A DNA stretch of 64,000 nt. Origin: Rhodococcus wratislaviensis (GTDB lineage Bacteria; Actinomycetota; Actinomycetes; Mycobacteriales; Mycobacteriaceae). This document shows, one piece after another, positions 34,057-42,900 of this stretch (position 1 is its first letter; each line of letters begins with the position of its first letter). A program made the position numbers and the translations under genes. The notes below the pieces were generated by a model. That model searched no databases. It was not told where the DNA came from and was given only the letters and a program-made list of their open reading frames with translations. Where the stretch lies: positions 1,209,001 to 1,273,000 of the forward strand of contig NZ_UAUI01000001.1 of the NCBI RefSeq assembly GCF_900455735.1. The letters run 5' to 3'.

Positions 34057-35244
34057 ATGACCGCGACACTCACGCATTCGGTCGGACTTCCGGAGTCGGA
34101 GTACCTGACGCTCCGGGACCGCATTTTCGAGGCGATCTGGTCCGAACTCGATCCGCTCGAACAACGGATCGAGGACGACGAGCAGGTTCCACACGACATC
34201 GTCATGCCCATCCTCGAGCGGATCGGGGCACTCGGCCTGCTCGTCCCCCGCGAGTACGGTGGCAGCGGCCTCTCGATCGCCCAGTACCTACCGATCATCG
34301 CCGAGTTCGCGAAGGTCCAGGGCGGGCTCCGGGTCATCGTCCACGTGCACAACTCCTTCGCCCACGCGCTCTCCGAGATCGGCAGCGACCGGCAGAAGGC
34401 GGACGTGCTGCAGGGCACGGCCACGGGCCGGAACTCGGTCGCGTTCGCGTTGACGGAGCCGGGTTTCGGGACGGGCGCGGACCTCGGGTCGACCGCGGTG
34501 CGCGACGGCGACGACTACGTCCTGAACGGCGAGAAGTGGTTGATCACCAACTCGGACATCGCCTCTCACTTCATCGTCTTCGCGAAGACGACCGCCACGG
34601 ACGTCTCCGCGTTCCTCGTCCCCCGCGAGACCGAGGGTCTCTCGATCGCAGCGCTTCCCGAGACGATGGGGTGCAAGGGCACCGAGCACGGACGCGTCAC
34701 CCTCGATTCCGTCCGCGTTCCCGCCACCGCCCTCGTCGGCGCCGAAGGACAGGGAAACGAGCACCTCGAACGCGCACTGGAGATCAGCCGCGTATTCATC
34801 GCCGCGAGTTCGCTCGGCACGTCCGAGCGCGCCCTCGAACTGTCGATCGCCCACGCGAAGAGCCGTGTCACGTTCGGCAAGCCGATCGGCACACGACAGG
34901 CCATCCAGCGCTACCTGGCAGAGATGGCTACCGACGTCTATGCCCTGCGCGGGATCCTGGCCGACGCTGCACAGAAGTGGGATGCGGGCGAACGCATTCC
35001 AGCCGAGGCCAGCATGTGCAAGCTGTTCGGTCTCGAGGCCGTCGGCCGGGTGACCGACCGGGCACTGCTCATTCACGGCGGAATCGGATACACGCGCGCG
35101 CACCCGATCGAGCGCCTCTACCGCGACGCCCGCCTCAATTGGCTCGAGGAGGGGACACCGACGATCCAGTACCTGGTCACCGCGGGACGTCTGCTCGACG
35201 GGTACGCGTTCTCCGACGCCTTCGAGACGTCGCGCAATAACTGA
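34057..35244 (+). CDS. Acyl-CoA dehydrogenase
   Basis: A 395-residue FAD enzyme of the acyl-CoA dehydrogenase family, which introduces an alpha-beta double bond. Signatures are [17 protein letters not shown] (FAD and substrate loop), [18 protein letters not shown] and the C-terminal [20 protein letters not shown]. The catalytic base is probably a Glu of [12 protein letters not shown]. It resembles short or branched-chain and glutaryl-type enzymes, but the substrate is not determined. An AAGGGA site precedes the ATG. A hairpin separates it from the thiolase gene. Confidence 0.92.
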   Translation: MTATLTHSVGLPESEYLTLRDRIFEAIWSELDPLEQRIEDDEQVPHDIVMPILERIGALGLLVPREYGGSGLSIAQYLPIIAEFAKVQGGLRVIVHVHNSFAHALSEIGSDRQKADVLQGTATGRNSVAFALTEPGFGTGADLGSTAVRDGDDYVLNGEKWLITNSDIASHFIVFAKTTATDVSAFLVPRETEGLSIAALPETMGCKGTEHGRVTLDSVRVPATALVGAEGQGNEHLERALEISRVFIAASSLGTSERALELSIAHAKSRVTFGKPIGTRQAIQRYLAEMATDVYALRGILADAAQKWDAGERIPAEASMCKLFGLEAVGRVTDRALLIHGGIGYTRAHPIERLYRDARLNWLEEGTPTIQYLVTAGRLLDGYAFSDAFETSRNN

Positions 35245-35249
35245 CATCA

Positions 35250-35283
35250 GCCGCCCTGCGGCCGGGAACGGGCGCAGGGCGGC
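35250..35283 (+). terminator. Intra-operon GC hairpin (GCCGCCCTGCG stem)
   Basis: Perfect 11-bp arms (35250-35260 and 35273-35283) with a 12-base loop lie six bases after the acyl-CoA dehydrogenase stop, 25 bases before the thiolase ATG. It may be an attenuator or an mRNA-stability hairpin, lowering expression of the thiolase and TetR genes. There is no U tract. Confidence 0.5.
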
Positions 35284-35308
35284 ACCACGCTCTCGAAGGA
35301 GACGAACA

Positions 35309-36502
35309 ATGACGGACCACGACCCCACCGTCCTCGTCGCGGGGGCACGAACCCCGTTCGGACGCTTCATGGGATCGCTGTCGAGCCTGAATGCCCAGGA
35401 GCTGGGTAGCCACGCGATCGGTGGTGCGCTGCAATCCGCCGGCGTCGACGCACACGCCGTCGACCACGTCGTCATGGGTCAGGTGCTCACGGCAGGCAGC
35501 GGCCAACTGCCGGCGCGTGTCGCGGCGGCGGCCGCCGGAATCCCCATGACGACACCGGCACTGAACATCAACCGGATGTGCCTCTCCGGAATCGACGCGA
35601 TCACGCTGGCGCACCAGATGATCGTCGCCGGCGACGCCGACATCGTGGTCGCCGGCGGTCAGGAATCGATGAGCGCTGCGCCGCACCTCCTGAGGAACAG
35701 TCGTCGCGGGCACAAGTACGGCGACACGGTTCTGATCGACCACCTCGCGTTCGACGGGCTCCAGGACGCGTTCACCGGGTCGTCGATGGGGGCGCTGACC
35801 GAGTCGAGGAATCCCGAGTACGGGACCACCCGGCAGGCCCAGGACGAGTGGGCCGCACGCTCGCACCGTGCGGCCGCACGCGCGCGCAAAAACGGTGTCT
35901 TCGCGGCCGAGATCGTTCCCGTTCCGGTCACGTTCGGTCGGGGTGAATCGACCGACGTGGGCCACGACGAGGGCATCCGGGCCGACACCTCGGCAGCGGA
36001 CCTCGCCGGCCTGCCTCCCGCTTTCGCCGCCGGCGGCTCGCTGACGGCGGGCAACTCGTCACCGATCTCCGACGGGGCCTGCGCCGTCGTGGTCACGCGG
36101 AAGTCGACGGCCGTCCGGCTCGGACTGTCGTGGCTGGCCGAGATCGGATCACGCGCGGTGGTCGCCGGGCCCGATTCGGGTCTGCACGAGCAGCCGTCGA
36201 ACGCCATCCAGGCCGCGTGCCGACGCGAGGGGATCGCGCCGCGCGACCTCGATCTCGTCGAGATCAACGAGGCGTTCGCCGCGGTCACACTCGTCTCGTC
36301 CGAACGCCTCGGTCTCGACGCGGACCGGGTGAACGTCAACGGCGGCGCGATCGCGCTCGGCCACCCGATCGGCGTCTCGGGGGCACGGATCGTCCTGCAC
36401 CTCGCGCTCGAACTGCGACGCCGCGGCGGTGGCGTCGGCGCAGCGGCGCTGTGCGGTGGCGGCGGCCAGGGGCAGGCCCTGATCGTGCACGTCGAACGGT
36501 GA
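35309..36502 (+). CDS. Acetyl-CoA acetyltransferase (thiolase)
   Basis: A 397-residue thiolase. The acyl-carrying Cys91 is in NRMCLSG, the catalytic His in [16 protein letters not shown] and the second Cys in [10 protein letters not shown]. It should cleave 3-ketoacyl-CoA (or condense acetyl-CoA) as the last step of the cluster's proposed beta-oxidation. It has a GAAGGAGA site before the ATG and is followed after four bases by the first TetR gene, so regulator and enzyme are likely one transcript. Confidence 0.93.
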   Translation: MTDHDPTVLVAGARTPFGRFMGSLSSLNAQELGSHAIGGALQSAGVDAHAVDHVVMGQVLTAGSGQLPARVAAAAAGIPMTTPALNINRMCLSGIDAITLAHQMIVAGDADIVVAGGQESMSAAPHLLRNSRRGHKYGDTVLIDHLAFDGLQDAFTGSSMGALTESRNPEYGTTRQAQDEWAARSHRAAARARKNGVFAAEIVPVPVTFGRGESTDVGHDEGIRADTSAADLAGLPPAFAAGGSLTAGNSSPISDGACAVVVTRKSTAVRLGLSWLAEIGSRAVVAGPDSGLHEQPSNAIQAACRREGIAPRDLDLVEINEAFAAVTLVSSERLGLDADRVNVNGGAIALGHPIGVSGARIVLHLALELRRRGGGVGAAALCGGGGQGQALIVHVER

Positions 36503-36506
36503 TTCG

Positions 36507-37091
36507 ATGAGCACCAAGTACGACCTCAACCGCGCCGAAATTCTGCGCGTGTCCGCCGAGCTGTTCGCGCGGTCGGGCTACCACGGCACCGGGATCGCCG
36601 ACCTGGGCACGGCGGTGGGGCTCGGCCGCGGGGCGCTCTACCACTACATCGGCAGCAAGGAGGAGGTCCTGTTCGCGATCAGCAGCCGGCAACTCGCGCA
36701 GATGAACGACGTGGCCGACGAGCTCGCCCTGACCGAACCGGATCCGGAGCGCCGCCTCCGCGGTCTCGCCCGGGCCCTGCTCCGCAACATCGCCGAACAC
36801 CGCGCGGAGTGGACGGTCTTCTTCCGCGAGTACCACGCCCTGACCGGCGATCGGCGTGCGCGGGTCGTCGCGGCACGCGAACGGTACGAATCGCATTGGC
36901 GGCACGCGTTCGACCAAGGTGTCCGGGAGGGGGTGTTCACACTGCTGCCGCCGTTGATGATCAAGGGTGTGCTGGGCATGTTCAACTACAGCTACCTCTG
37001 GCTCACCGCCGACGGGGCCCGCACCCCCGAGGAGATCGCCGACGGGTTTCTCGACGCCCTGATCACCGGGCTGGCCGTGCCGAACCCGTGA
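36507..37091 (+). CDS. TetR family regulator (paralogue 1)
   Basis: A 194-residue TetR protein. The N-terminal helix-turn-helix is SGYHGTGIADLGTAVGLGRG followed by LYHYIGSKEEVL. The ligand domain has long segments identical to the next gene, such as AEHRAEWTVFFREYHAL. It lies four bases after the thiolase gene and probably represses the divergent cluster, with a CoA thioester as likely inducer. Both points are inference from position and family behaviour. Confidence 0.9.
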   Translation: MSTKYDLNRAEILRVSAELFARSGYHGTGIADLGTAVGLGRGALYHYIGSKEEVLFAISSRQLAQMNDVADELALTEPDPERRLRGLARALLRNIAEHRAEWTVFFREYHALTGDRRARVVAARERYESHWRHAFDQGVREGVFTLLPPLMIKGVLGMFNYSYLWLTADGARTPEEIADGFLDALITGLAVPNP

Positions 37092-37145
37092 TCCCGGCCG
37101 TCTAGACTCACATCTTCGACCGCCGGGAGACAAAGGGGCCCTTCG

Positions 37146-37721
37146 ATGAGCGACAAGTACGACGCCAACCGGGACCGAGTCCTGCAGGTGGCCGCCGAAT
37201 TGTTCGCGAAGTCGGGCTACCACGGCACCGGGGTCGCCGAGATCGGTGAGGCCACCGGGCTGGGCCGGGGCGCGCTGTACCACTACATCGGCAGCAAGGA
37301 GGCGATTCTCTACGAGATCAGCAGCCGGCAACTCGCGCAGATGAACACGGTCGCCGACGAACTCGCGCTGTCCGAGGCGGATCCGGAGAAACGGCTGCGT
37401 GGCCTGGCACGGGCGCTCATGCGGAACATCGCCGAGCACCGTGCGGAGTGGACGGTCTTCTTCCGCGAGTACCACGCCCTGACGGACGAGCGTCGGGATC
37501 GCATCATCGCCGAACGTGAACGCTACGAGTCCCATTGGCGGAACGCGCTGGAGCAGGGCATCCGCGACGGACAGTTCCGCGCTCTCCCGCGGCTGATGGT
37601 CAAGGGCCTGCTGGGCATGTTCAACTACAGCTACCTCTGGATCACCCCCGCGGGCGCCGAGACACCCGAGGAGATCGCGGACGAGTTCCTCGACGCGGTC
37701 GTCACGGGGATGCGGGCGTGA
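37146..37721 (+). CDS. TetR family regulator (paralogue 2)
   Basis: A 191-residue TetR protein closely similar over its whole length to the preceding one (shared LYHYIGSKE, SSRQLAQMN, LLGMFNYSYLW segments), indicating a recent tandem duplication. The recognition helix differs slightly (GVAEIGEATGLGRG), so DNA specificity may be shared. The ligand-binding part differs at scattered positions, which might widen the inducer range. It begins 54 bases after paralogue 1, and its stop abuts palindrome copy E. Confidence 0.9.
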   Translation: MSDKYDANRDRVLQVAAELFAKSGYHGTGVAEIGEATGLGRGALYHYIGSKEAILYEISSRQLAQMNTVADELALSEADPEKRLRGLARALMRNIAEHRAEWTVFFREYHALTDERRDRIIAERERYESHWRNALEQGIRDGQFRALPRLMVKGLLGMFNYSYLWITPAGAETPEEIADEFLDAVVTGMRA

Positions 37722-37790
37722 GGCGCTTCGCGCCCGTGCGCGGTTAGCGAGTCTCTGCACTCGTTCGCCGCGCACGGGCGGCGGAGCCGC
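37722..37790. repeat. Palindromic 3'-end element, copy E
   Basis: Immediately after the TetR stop come GGCGCTTCGCGCC (a small hairpin), the 46-bp palindrome 37733-37778 starting CCCGTGCGCGGTTAGCGAG, and GGCGGAGCCGC. The full three-hairpin architecture of the family is visible here. Confidence 0.8.
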
Positions 37791-37812
37791 TGGCTTGGAC
37801 GCACCAAGCCAG
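37790..37812. promoter_or_regulatory. Palindromic operator CTGGCTTGG-N5-CCAAGCCAG, HxlR promoter
   Basis: Nine-bp perfect arms around ACGCA end 19 bases before the HxlR ATG. The inner CTTGG-N5-CCAAG core is identical in geometry to the palindrome upstream of the SnoaL-like gene, suggesting autoregulation by the HxlR protein. Confidence 0.65.
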
Positions 37813-37831
37813 TGAGGACTATCCTCGTCGC

Positions 37832-38299
37832 ATGAGTCCGTTGCCGGCAACCCCTGCCCGTTGCTCCATCGCGCGCACCCTCGAACTCCTGGGCGACAAG
37901 TGGACGCTGCTCATCATCCGCGACGCCTTCTGGGGCCACAGCCGATTCTCCGAGTTCACCCGCAGTCTCGGGGTGGCGTCCGACGTGCTCACCGCACGGT
38001 TGGCGATGCTCGCCGACGAAGGAATCCTCGAACGCCGCGCCTACCGCCAGGAAGGGTCGCGGGAACGTCTGGAGTATGTGCTGACCGAGAAGGGCAAGCA
38101 GCTGCATGTCGTGATCGGTGCACTGGGCCAGTTCGGTCGCGACCATCTGCCGCGTCCGGGTAGCACCTCCCCCGAGTACACCGACGAGACCACCGGCGAG
38201 GCCGTGTCCCTCGCTTTCGTCACCGACGACGGTCGACGTGTTCCGGCATCGGCCGTGCATGTGCAACGGGGAACGCCGGCGGGCGAGTCGCAGGGTTAG
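37832..38299 (+). CDS. HxlR family transcriptional regulator
   Basis: A 155-residue winged-helix regulator. The HxlR signature CSIARTLELLGDKWTLLIIR is at residues 11-30, followed by RFSEFTRSLGVASDVLTARL (recognition helix) and the wing RRAYRQEGSRERLEYVLTE. A short C-terminal extension of about 45 residues has no clear domain. HxlR proteins are usually redox or electrophile-responsive, and a lone N-terminal Cys11 is present. Its likely target is the adjacent SnoaL-like gene, since both promoters carry the same palindrome. Confidence 0.9.
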   Translation: MSPLPATPARCSIARTLELLGDKWTLLIIRDAFWGHSRFSEFTRSLGVASDVLTARLAMLADEGILERRAYRQEGSRERLEYVLTEKGKQLHVVIGALGQFGRDHLPRPGSTSPEYTDETTGEAVSLAFVTDDGRRVPASAVHVQRGTPAGESQG

Positions 38300-38354
38300 C
38301 CGCACCGCCCACCGCACACTCACGAAAACGAGCACGCGACCTCGTCATATCCGT

Positions 38355-38379
38355 GCTAACTTGGAAATACCAAGTTAGC
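38355..38379. promoter_or_regulatory. Palindromic operator GCTAACTTGG-N5-CCAAGTTAGC
   Basis: Perfect 10-bp arms around AAATA lie 16 bases before the ATG of the SnoaL-like gene, overlapping a possible TAACTT -10 box. The CTTGG-N5-CCAAG core matches that before the HxlR gene. Confidence 0.7.
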
Positions 38380-38395
38380 GAGAGGCAAGGAAACC

Positions 38396-38809
38396 ATGTC
38401 TGTACAACACGGAGTTCACGCAGTCGAGAATTTCTGGGCCCGGGTGTGGCAGTCACCCCAGGAGCCTCACGCGATCGACGAACTCGTCGTCGACGATTTC
38501 GTCATCGTCACCGGTGGAGAGGCGATCCGCGGCCGTGACGCCTTCAGGGAATGGGTGCTGAAGTTTCAGTCGACCGTCGAGGATCTGGAGTTCATCCCCG
38601 TCGAAACGTTCCAGAACGAGGACGGTTCCCGCGTCGCGTCGCTGTGGGAAATGACCGGCCGCAATCGCGGATTCATGGGCACCGAACCCGACGGGCAACC
38701 CATTCATCTGACGGGCACCGCGGTGTGGAACGTCCGGGCCGACGGGATGCTCGAATCCAACCGCGTCGAGCGCAACGCCTGGGAGCTGCACCGGCGGCTC
38801 ACGGCCTAG
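38396..38809 (+). CDS. SnoaL-like / NTF2-fold protein
   Basis: A 137-residue protein of the cone-shaped NTF2/SnoaL fold: an N-terminal helix pair (HAVENFWARVWQSPQEPH), then strands ending in ESNRVERNAWELHRRL. The VWNVRADGMLESNRVE strand and the GRDAFREWVLKFQSTVEDLEF helix-strand are typical. Such proteins act as small cyclases, isomerases or detoxifying enzymes; no specific chemistry is assigned. Control by the neighbouring HxlR protein is suggested by the operator. Its stop abuts palindrome copy F. Confidence 0.8.
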   Translation: MSVQHGVHAVENFWARVWQSPQEPHAIDELVVDDFVIVTGGEAIRGRDAFREWVLKFQSTVEDLEFIPVETFQNEDGSRVASLWEMTGRNRGFMGTEPDGQPIHLTGTAVWNVRADGMLESNRVERNAWELHRRLTA

Positions 38810-38877
38810 GCGCTTCGCGCCCGTGAGTGGTTGACGAGTGCAGAGACTCGTCAACCACTCACGGGCGGCGGAGCGGC
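38810..38877. repeat. Palindromic 3'-end element, copy F
   Basis: Between convergent genes: GGCGCTTCGCGCC, then the 46-bp palindrome 38820-38865 starting CCCGTGAGTGGTTGACGAG with nearly perfect arms, then CGGCGGAGCGGCC touching the stop of the dehydrogenase gene. It should terminate transcription from both sides. Confidence 0.85.
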
Positions 38878-39972
38878 CTACTTGGCTGCTGCGATGCGGG
38901 CCTCGGCGACGGCGTCGGCCGCGGCGCCGGCGAGGATGCCGTCCCGCTTCGCGACGTCGAGGATCTGCACGACGGTGGCGAAGATCTTCTCGACCTGCGC
39001 GCGGACGTCGTCGGCGGACGTGCCGAGCCGCTCACCGGCGACCTGGATGAGTCCGCCGCCGTTGGCGACGTAGTCGGGAACCCAGGTGATGCCGCGTTCG
39101 CCGAGGTCGTGCTCGACCGCGGGGTGAGCGAGCTGGTTGTTCGCGGCCCCGCAGATCACCTGGGCGGTGATCGCGGCGACGGACTCGTCGGTGAGCGTGG
39201 CGCCCATCGCGCAGGGTGCGTAGACGTCGAGTTCCTGGTCGATGACGGTGGACGCGATCTTGACCTCGGGGAAGTCGCGGGCCACGCGGTCGAGTGCGGC
39301 GGCGTTGACGTCGGTGGCGACCACCGAGGCGCCGTCGGCGAGCAGCAGCTTGATCAGCTGGTACCCGACCTTGCCGGTGCCCTCGACGCCGACGGTGCGG
39401 CCGGCGAGGCTCGCGGTGCCCCACTTCGCCTGAGCGGCGGCGCGCATGCCCTGGAACACGCCGAGCGCGGTCATCGGGGCGCTGTCGCCGGACCCGCCGG
39501 CGGACGTGTTGCGTCCGACGACGAAGTCGGTGGCGCGGCCCATCACGTCGAGGTCGTCGGAGTTGGTGCCCACGTCACCGGCGGTGATGTACCGGCCGCC
39601 GAGCGTCTGGACGAACCGGGCGTACGCCTCGAGCAGCGCCTCCGACTTGCCGGTGGCCGGGTCGCCGATGATGACGGCCTTGCCGCCGCCGAGGTCGACT
39701 CCGGCGATCGCCGACTTGTAGGTCATGCCCCGCGACAGGCGCAGCACGTCCTTGAGCGCGGCGGCCTCGTCGGCGTACGGGTAGAAGCGGGTGCCGCCGA
39801 GGGCCGGCCCGAGGGTGGTGTCGTGGATCGCGACGATCGCCTTGAGTCCGGTGGCGGGGTCCTGGAAGAACGTCACCTGCTCGTGGGCGGTGTCGGTGGG
39901 GAAATCGGTGCGCTCGAACACTCCAGCGTTGTCGGGCAGTGCGGTGTCGTGACGTTCCGCGGTGAGAGTCAT
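38878..39972 (-). CDS. Leucine/valine dehydrogenase (Glu/Leu/Phe/Val family)
   Basis: A 364-residue NAD-dependent amino acid dehydrogenase that oxidatively deaminates branched-chain (possibly aromatic) amino acids to 2-oxo acids. The catalytic region has LGPALGGTRFYPY and MTYKSAIAGVDLGGGKAV (substrate Lys). The Rossmann motif is VGVEGTGKVGYQL. It resembles streptomycete valine dehydrogenase and bacillar leucine dehydrogenase more than rhodococcal PheDH. It starts six bases after the oxidoreductase gene, so the two form an operon converting amino acids to acyl-CoA. Confidence 0.9.
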   Translation of the reverse strand: MTLTAERHDTALPDNAGVFERTDFPTDTAHEQVTFFQDPATGLKAIVAIHDTTLGPALGGTRFYPYADEAAALKDVLRLSRGMTYKSAIAGVDLGGGKAVIIGDPATGKSEALLEAYARFVQTLGGRYITAGDVGTNSDDLDVMGRATDFVVGRNTSAGGSGDSAPMTALGVFQGMRAAAQAKWGTASLAGRTVGVEGTGKVGYQLIKLLLADGASVVATDVNAAALDRVARDFPEVKIASTVIDQELDVYAPCAMGATLTDESVAAITAQVICGAANNQLAHPAVEHDLGERGITWVPDYVANGGGLIQVAGERLGTSADDVRAQVEKIFATVVQILDVAKRDGILAGAAADAVAEARIAAAK

Positions 39973-39978
39973 GTGTTC

Positions 39979-42900
39979 TCAGGACCTTTCCGGAGTGGTG
40001 GCAATCGTGATGGTGGAGGTGTCGACGCCGAGTTCGGCGAGACGCTGGAGGTAGACGGTGACGTTGCGCAGCTTCACGTCCTCGTAGCCCCGGACGAGGT
40101 CGGGAGTCGCGGCGATCAGCGTGGCGGTGTCGTAGGTGTCGGCGGAGAGGTCCGCGAGGAGCCCGGCCACCGTGGACTCGTAGTGCGCGAGCAGCTGACG
40201 CTCGAGACGACGGACCTTGGCGTAGCCGAACGGGTCGAACGCGGTGCCGCGCAGGAACTTCGCCTTGGCGAGGGTCTTGAGCGCGACGTGCGAGCGGGGG
40301 CCGAATCCGATCTTGGTCTTGCGGCCCATGGCCTTGAGGACGGGCGGGTGCAGCTTGTAGGTGAGCTTGCCCGCGCCGGGGACCTCGCCGGCGGCGGCGT
40401 CGAGGAACGCCTGGTCGGTGAGCATCCGGGCCACTTCGTACTCATCCTTGTAGGCGGTGAGCTTGTGCAGGCCGGCGGCGACGGCCTCGCTGAACTCGGT
40501 CCGGCTGCCCAGCTCGCGCTCGGCGTCCCATGCCTGCTGCACCAGGGCGATGTAGCGGGCGGCGATGCGGTCGCCCTGGAAGGCGACGAGGTTCGCGGCG
40601 CGGCGTTCGGTGAGCTCACGTGTCGCACCGCCCAAGGTGGATCCGGCGAACAGGTGCGTCGGGACGACGGTGTCGCTGCGCTGCGGCACGGCGGCCGAGC
40701 TGGTAGCGGCGAGGAAGGCCGCCCGGTCGGCGACGGCGACGCGTCCCCAGTGGAACGCGGCCTTGTTGGACTCGACGGCCACCCCGTTGATCTCGAGGGC
40801 TTCCTCGATGAACCGGGCGGGGACGGGCAGTCCACCGGCCTGGTAGGCGGCGCCGACCAGCAGGAAGTTGGCGGCGGCCGTGCTGCCGAACAGTGCGGTG
40901 GCGGCGGCGAGCCCGTCGATCGCGGTCAGTTCGCGGGCCGAGACGTCGAGACGCTCGAGCAGCTTGTCCTCGTCCGGGTAGCGGACGGCGGGGTCGTAGA
41001 CCATGTCGCCCGTCGGGGTCTGGCTGGTCGACGCGACGGTGATGGTGCGCTCGGAGCTGCCGAAGCCGGCGTACTTGGCGTCGGCCGCCGTCAGCAGGTC
41101 GAATGCGAGGACGCAGTCGGCGGTCGCGGGGCTGATCCGGTTGGACGGCGCCGAGCTTCCCGAACGCGTCTTCTGATCGCTGAGCCGCAGGTGCGACGTG
41201 ACGGGTCCGGCCTTCTGGCTGAGACCGGTCTGGTCGAGTCCCTCGACGTGCAGCCCGGCGCGCAACGCGGCCATGCCGAGCACCTGGTTGACGGTGACGA
41301 TGCCGGTTCCACCGACGCCGGCCATGAACAGGTTGTGCGTTCCCGTCCACACGGCCGGATCGGGGTCGCCGACCTCCGGCGGAACCGGGATCTCGCGCAA
41401 CGTCTTCGGCGCGCCTTCCTCGGGCAGCTCGACCGTCACGAACGACGGGCAGTCGCCCTCGAGGCAGGAGTAGTCGGTGTTGCAGCTGGTCTGGTCGATC
41501 TTGGTCTTGCGGCCGAATTCGGTGTCGACGGGCTGCACGGACAGGCAGTTGGACTTGACGCCGCAGTCGCCGCAGCCTTCGCAGACGGCCTCGTTGATGA
41601 CGACGCGGGTGCGGCGGGCGGGCAGCTTGCCGCGCTTGCGCTTGCGGCGGGCCTCGGCGGCGCACTGCTGGTCGAAGATCAGCACGGTGACGCCCTCGAT
41701 GTCGCGGAGGACGCGCTGCGCCTCGTCGAGCCGGGTCCGGTCCCACAGCAGCGTGTTGGCGGCGAAGTGGGCTCCCTTGTGCCGCTTGGGGTCCTCGGCG
41801 CAGACGATGATCTGCTTGACGCCCTCGGACGCCAGCTTGTGGGTCAGCTGCGGCACGGTCAGCCCGGCCTCGGCGTCCTGTGCGCCGGTCATCGCGACGG
41901 CGGAATTGTAGAGCACCTTGTACGTGATGTTGACGCCGGCGGCGACGCACGCCTGGACGGCGAGCTGGCCGGAGTGGAAGTAGGTGCCGTCCCCGACGTT
42001 CTGGAACATGTGCTTGACGTCGCTGAACGGGGCCTGCCCGATCCACTGCGCGCCCTCGCCGCCCATCTGGGTGAGCATGGTGACGGCGCTGTCGGTGCGG
42101 CCGGACATCGTGACCAGGGTGTGGCAGCCGATGCCGCCGCCCGCGATCGATCCCTCGGGCACCGCGGTGGAGCGGTTGTGCGGGCAGCCGGAGCAGAAGT
42201 ACGGGGTGCGCGACGTCGGGAGGACGGTCAGCTCGAGGCGCGGCGGCGGGGCCGGCGTCAGCGCGACCCGGTCCTTGAGGACGCGGCGCAGCGGTCCGGT
42301 GAGCCGGGCGGCGGTCAGTTCACCGTCGACGGGGATCAGGTTCTTGCCCTGCGCGTTCTTCTTCCCCAGCACGGCGGGTGCGCTGGCGCCGCCGTAGAGG
42401 ATGTCCTTGAGCTGCGACTCGACGAACGGCATCTTCTCCTCGACGACGAGGACCTGTTCGACACCGTCGGCGAGTTCGCGAACCTTGTCGGCGCCCAGCG
42501 GGTAGGGCATGCCGACGCGGAGGATGCGGATGCCGGCGTCCTCGAGCTGGGAGTCGCCGAGCCCGAGGTCGAGCAGGGCCTGGCGCAGCGAGTCGTAGGC
42601 GGTGCCGACGGCGGCGATGCCCAGCCACGCGGTGCGCGGGTTCACCTCGATCTTGTCGATCTCGTTGGCGGAGTTGAACGCCTCGACCATCGCCCAGCGC
42701 GGCCCGTACAGGTCGGCCTCGGCGTAGACGCTGTCGGGCGGGGACGCGAGCACGCGCTGCCGGTACGACCACGGCTTGCCGTTCCACTCGATGTCGGGGA
42801 GCACGATGTCGAGGTCCGCGAAGTCGCGGTCGAGGGTCCAGAGTCCGTCGGCCACGTCGGCGACGATCTTCATGCCCGACCAGCATCCGGAGATCCTCGA

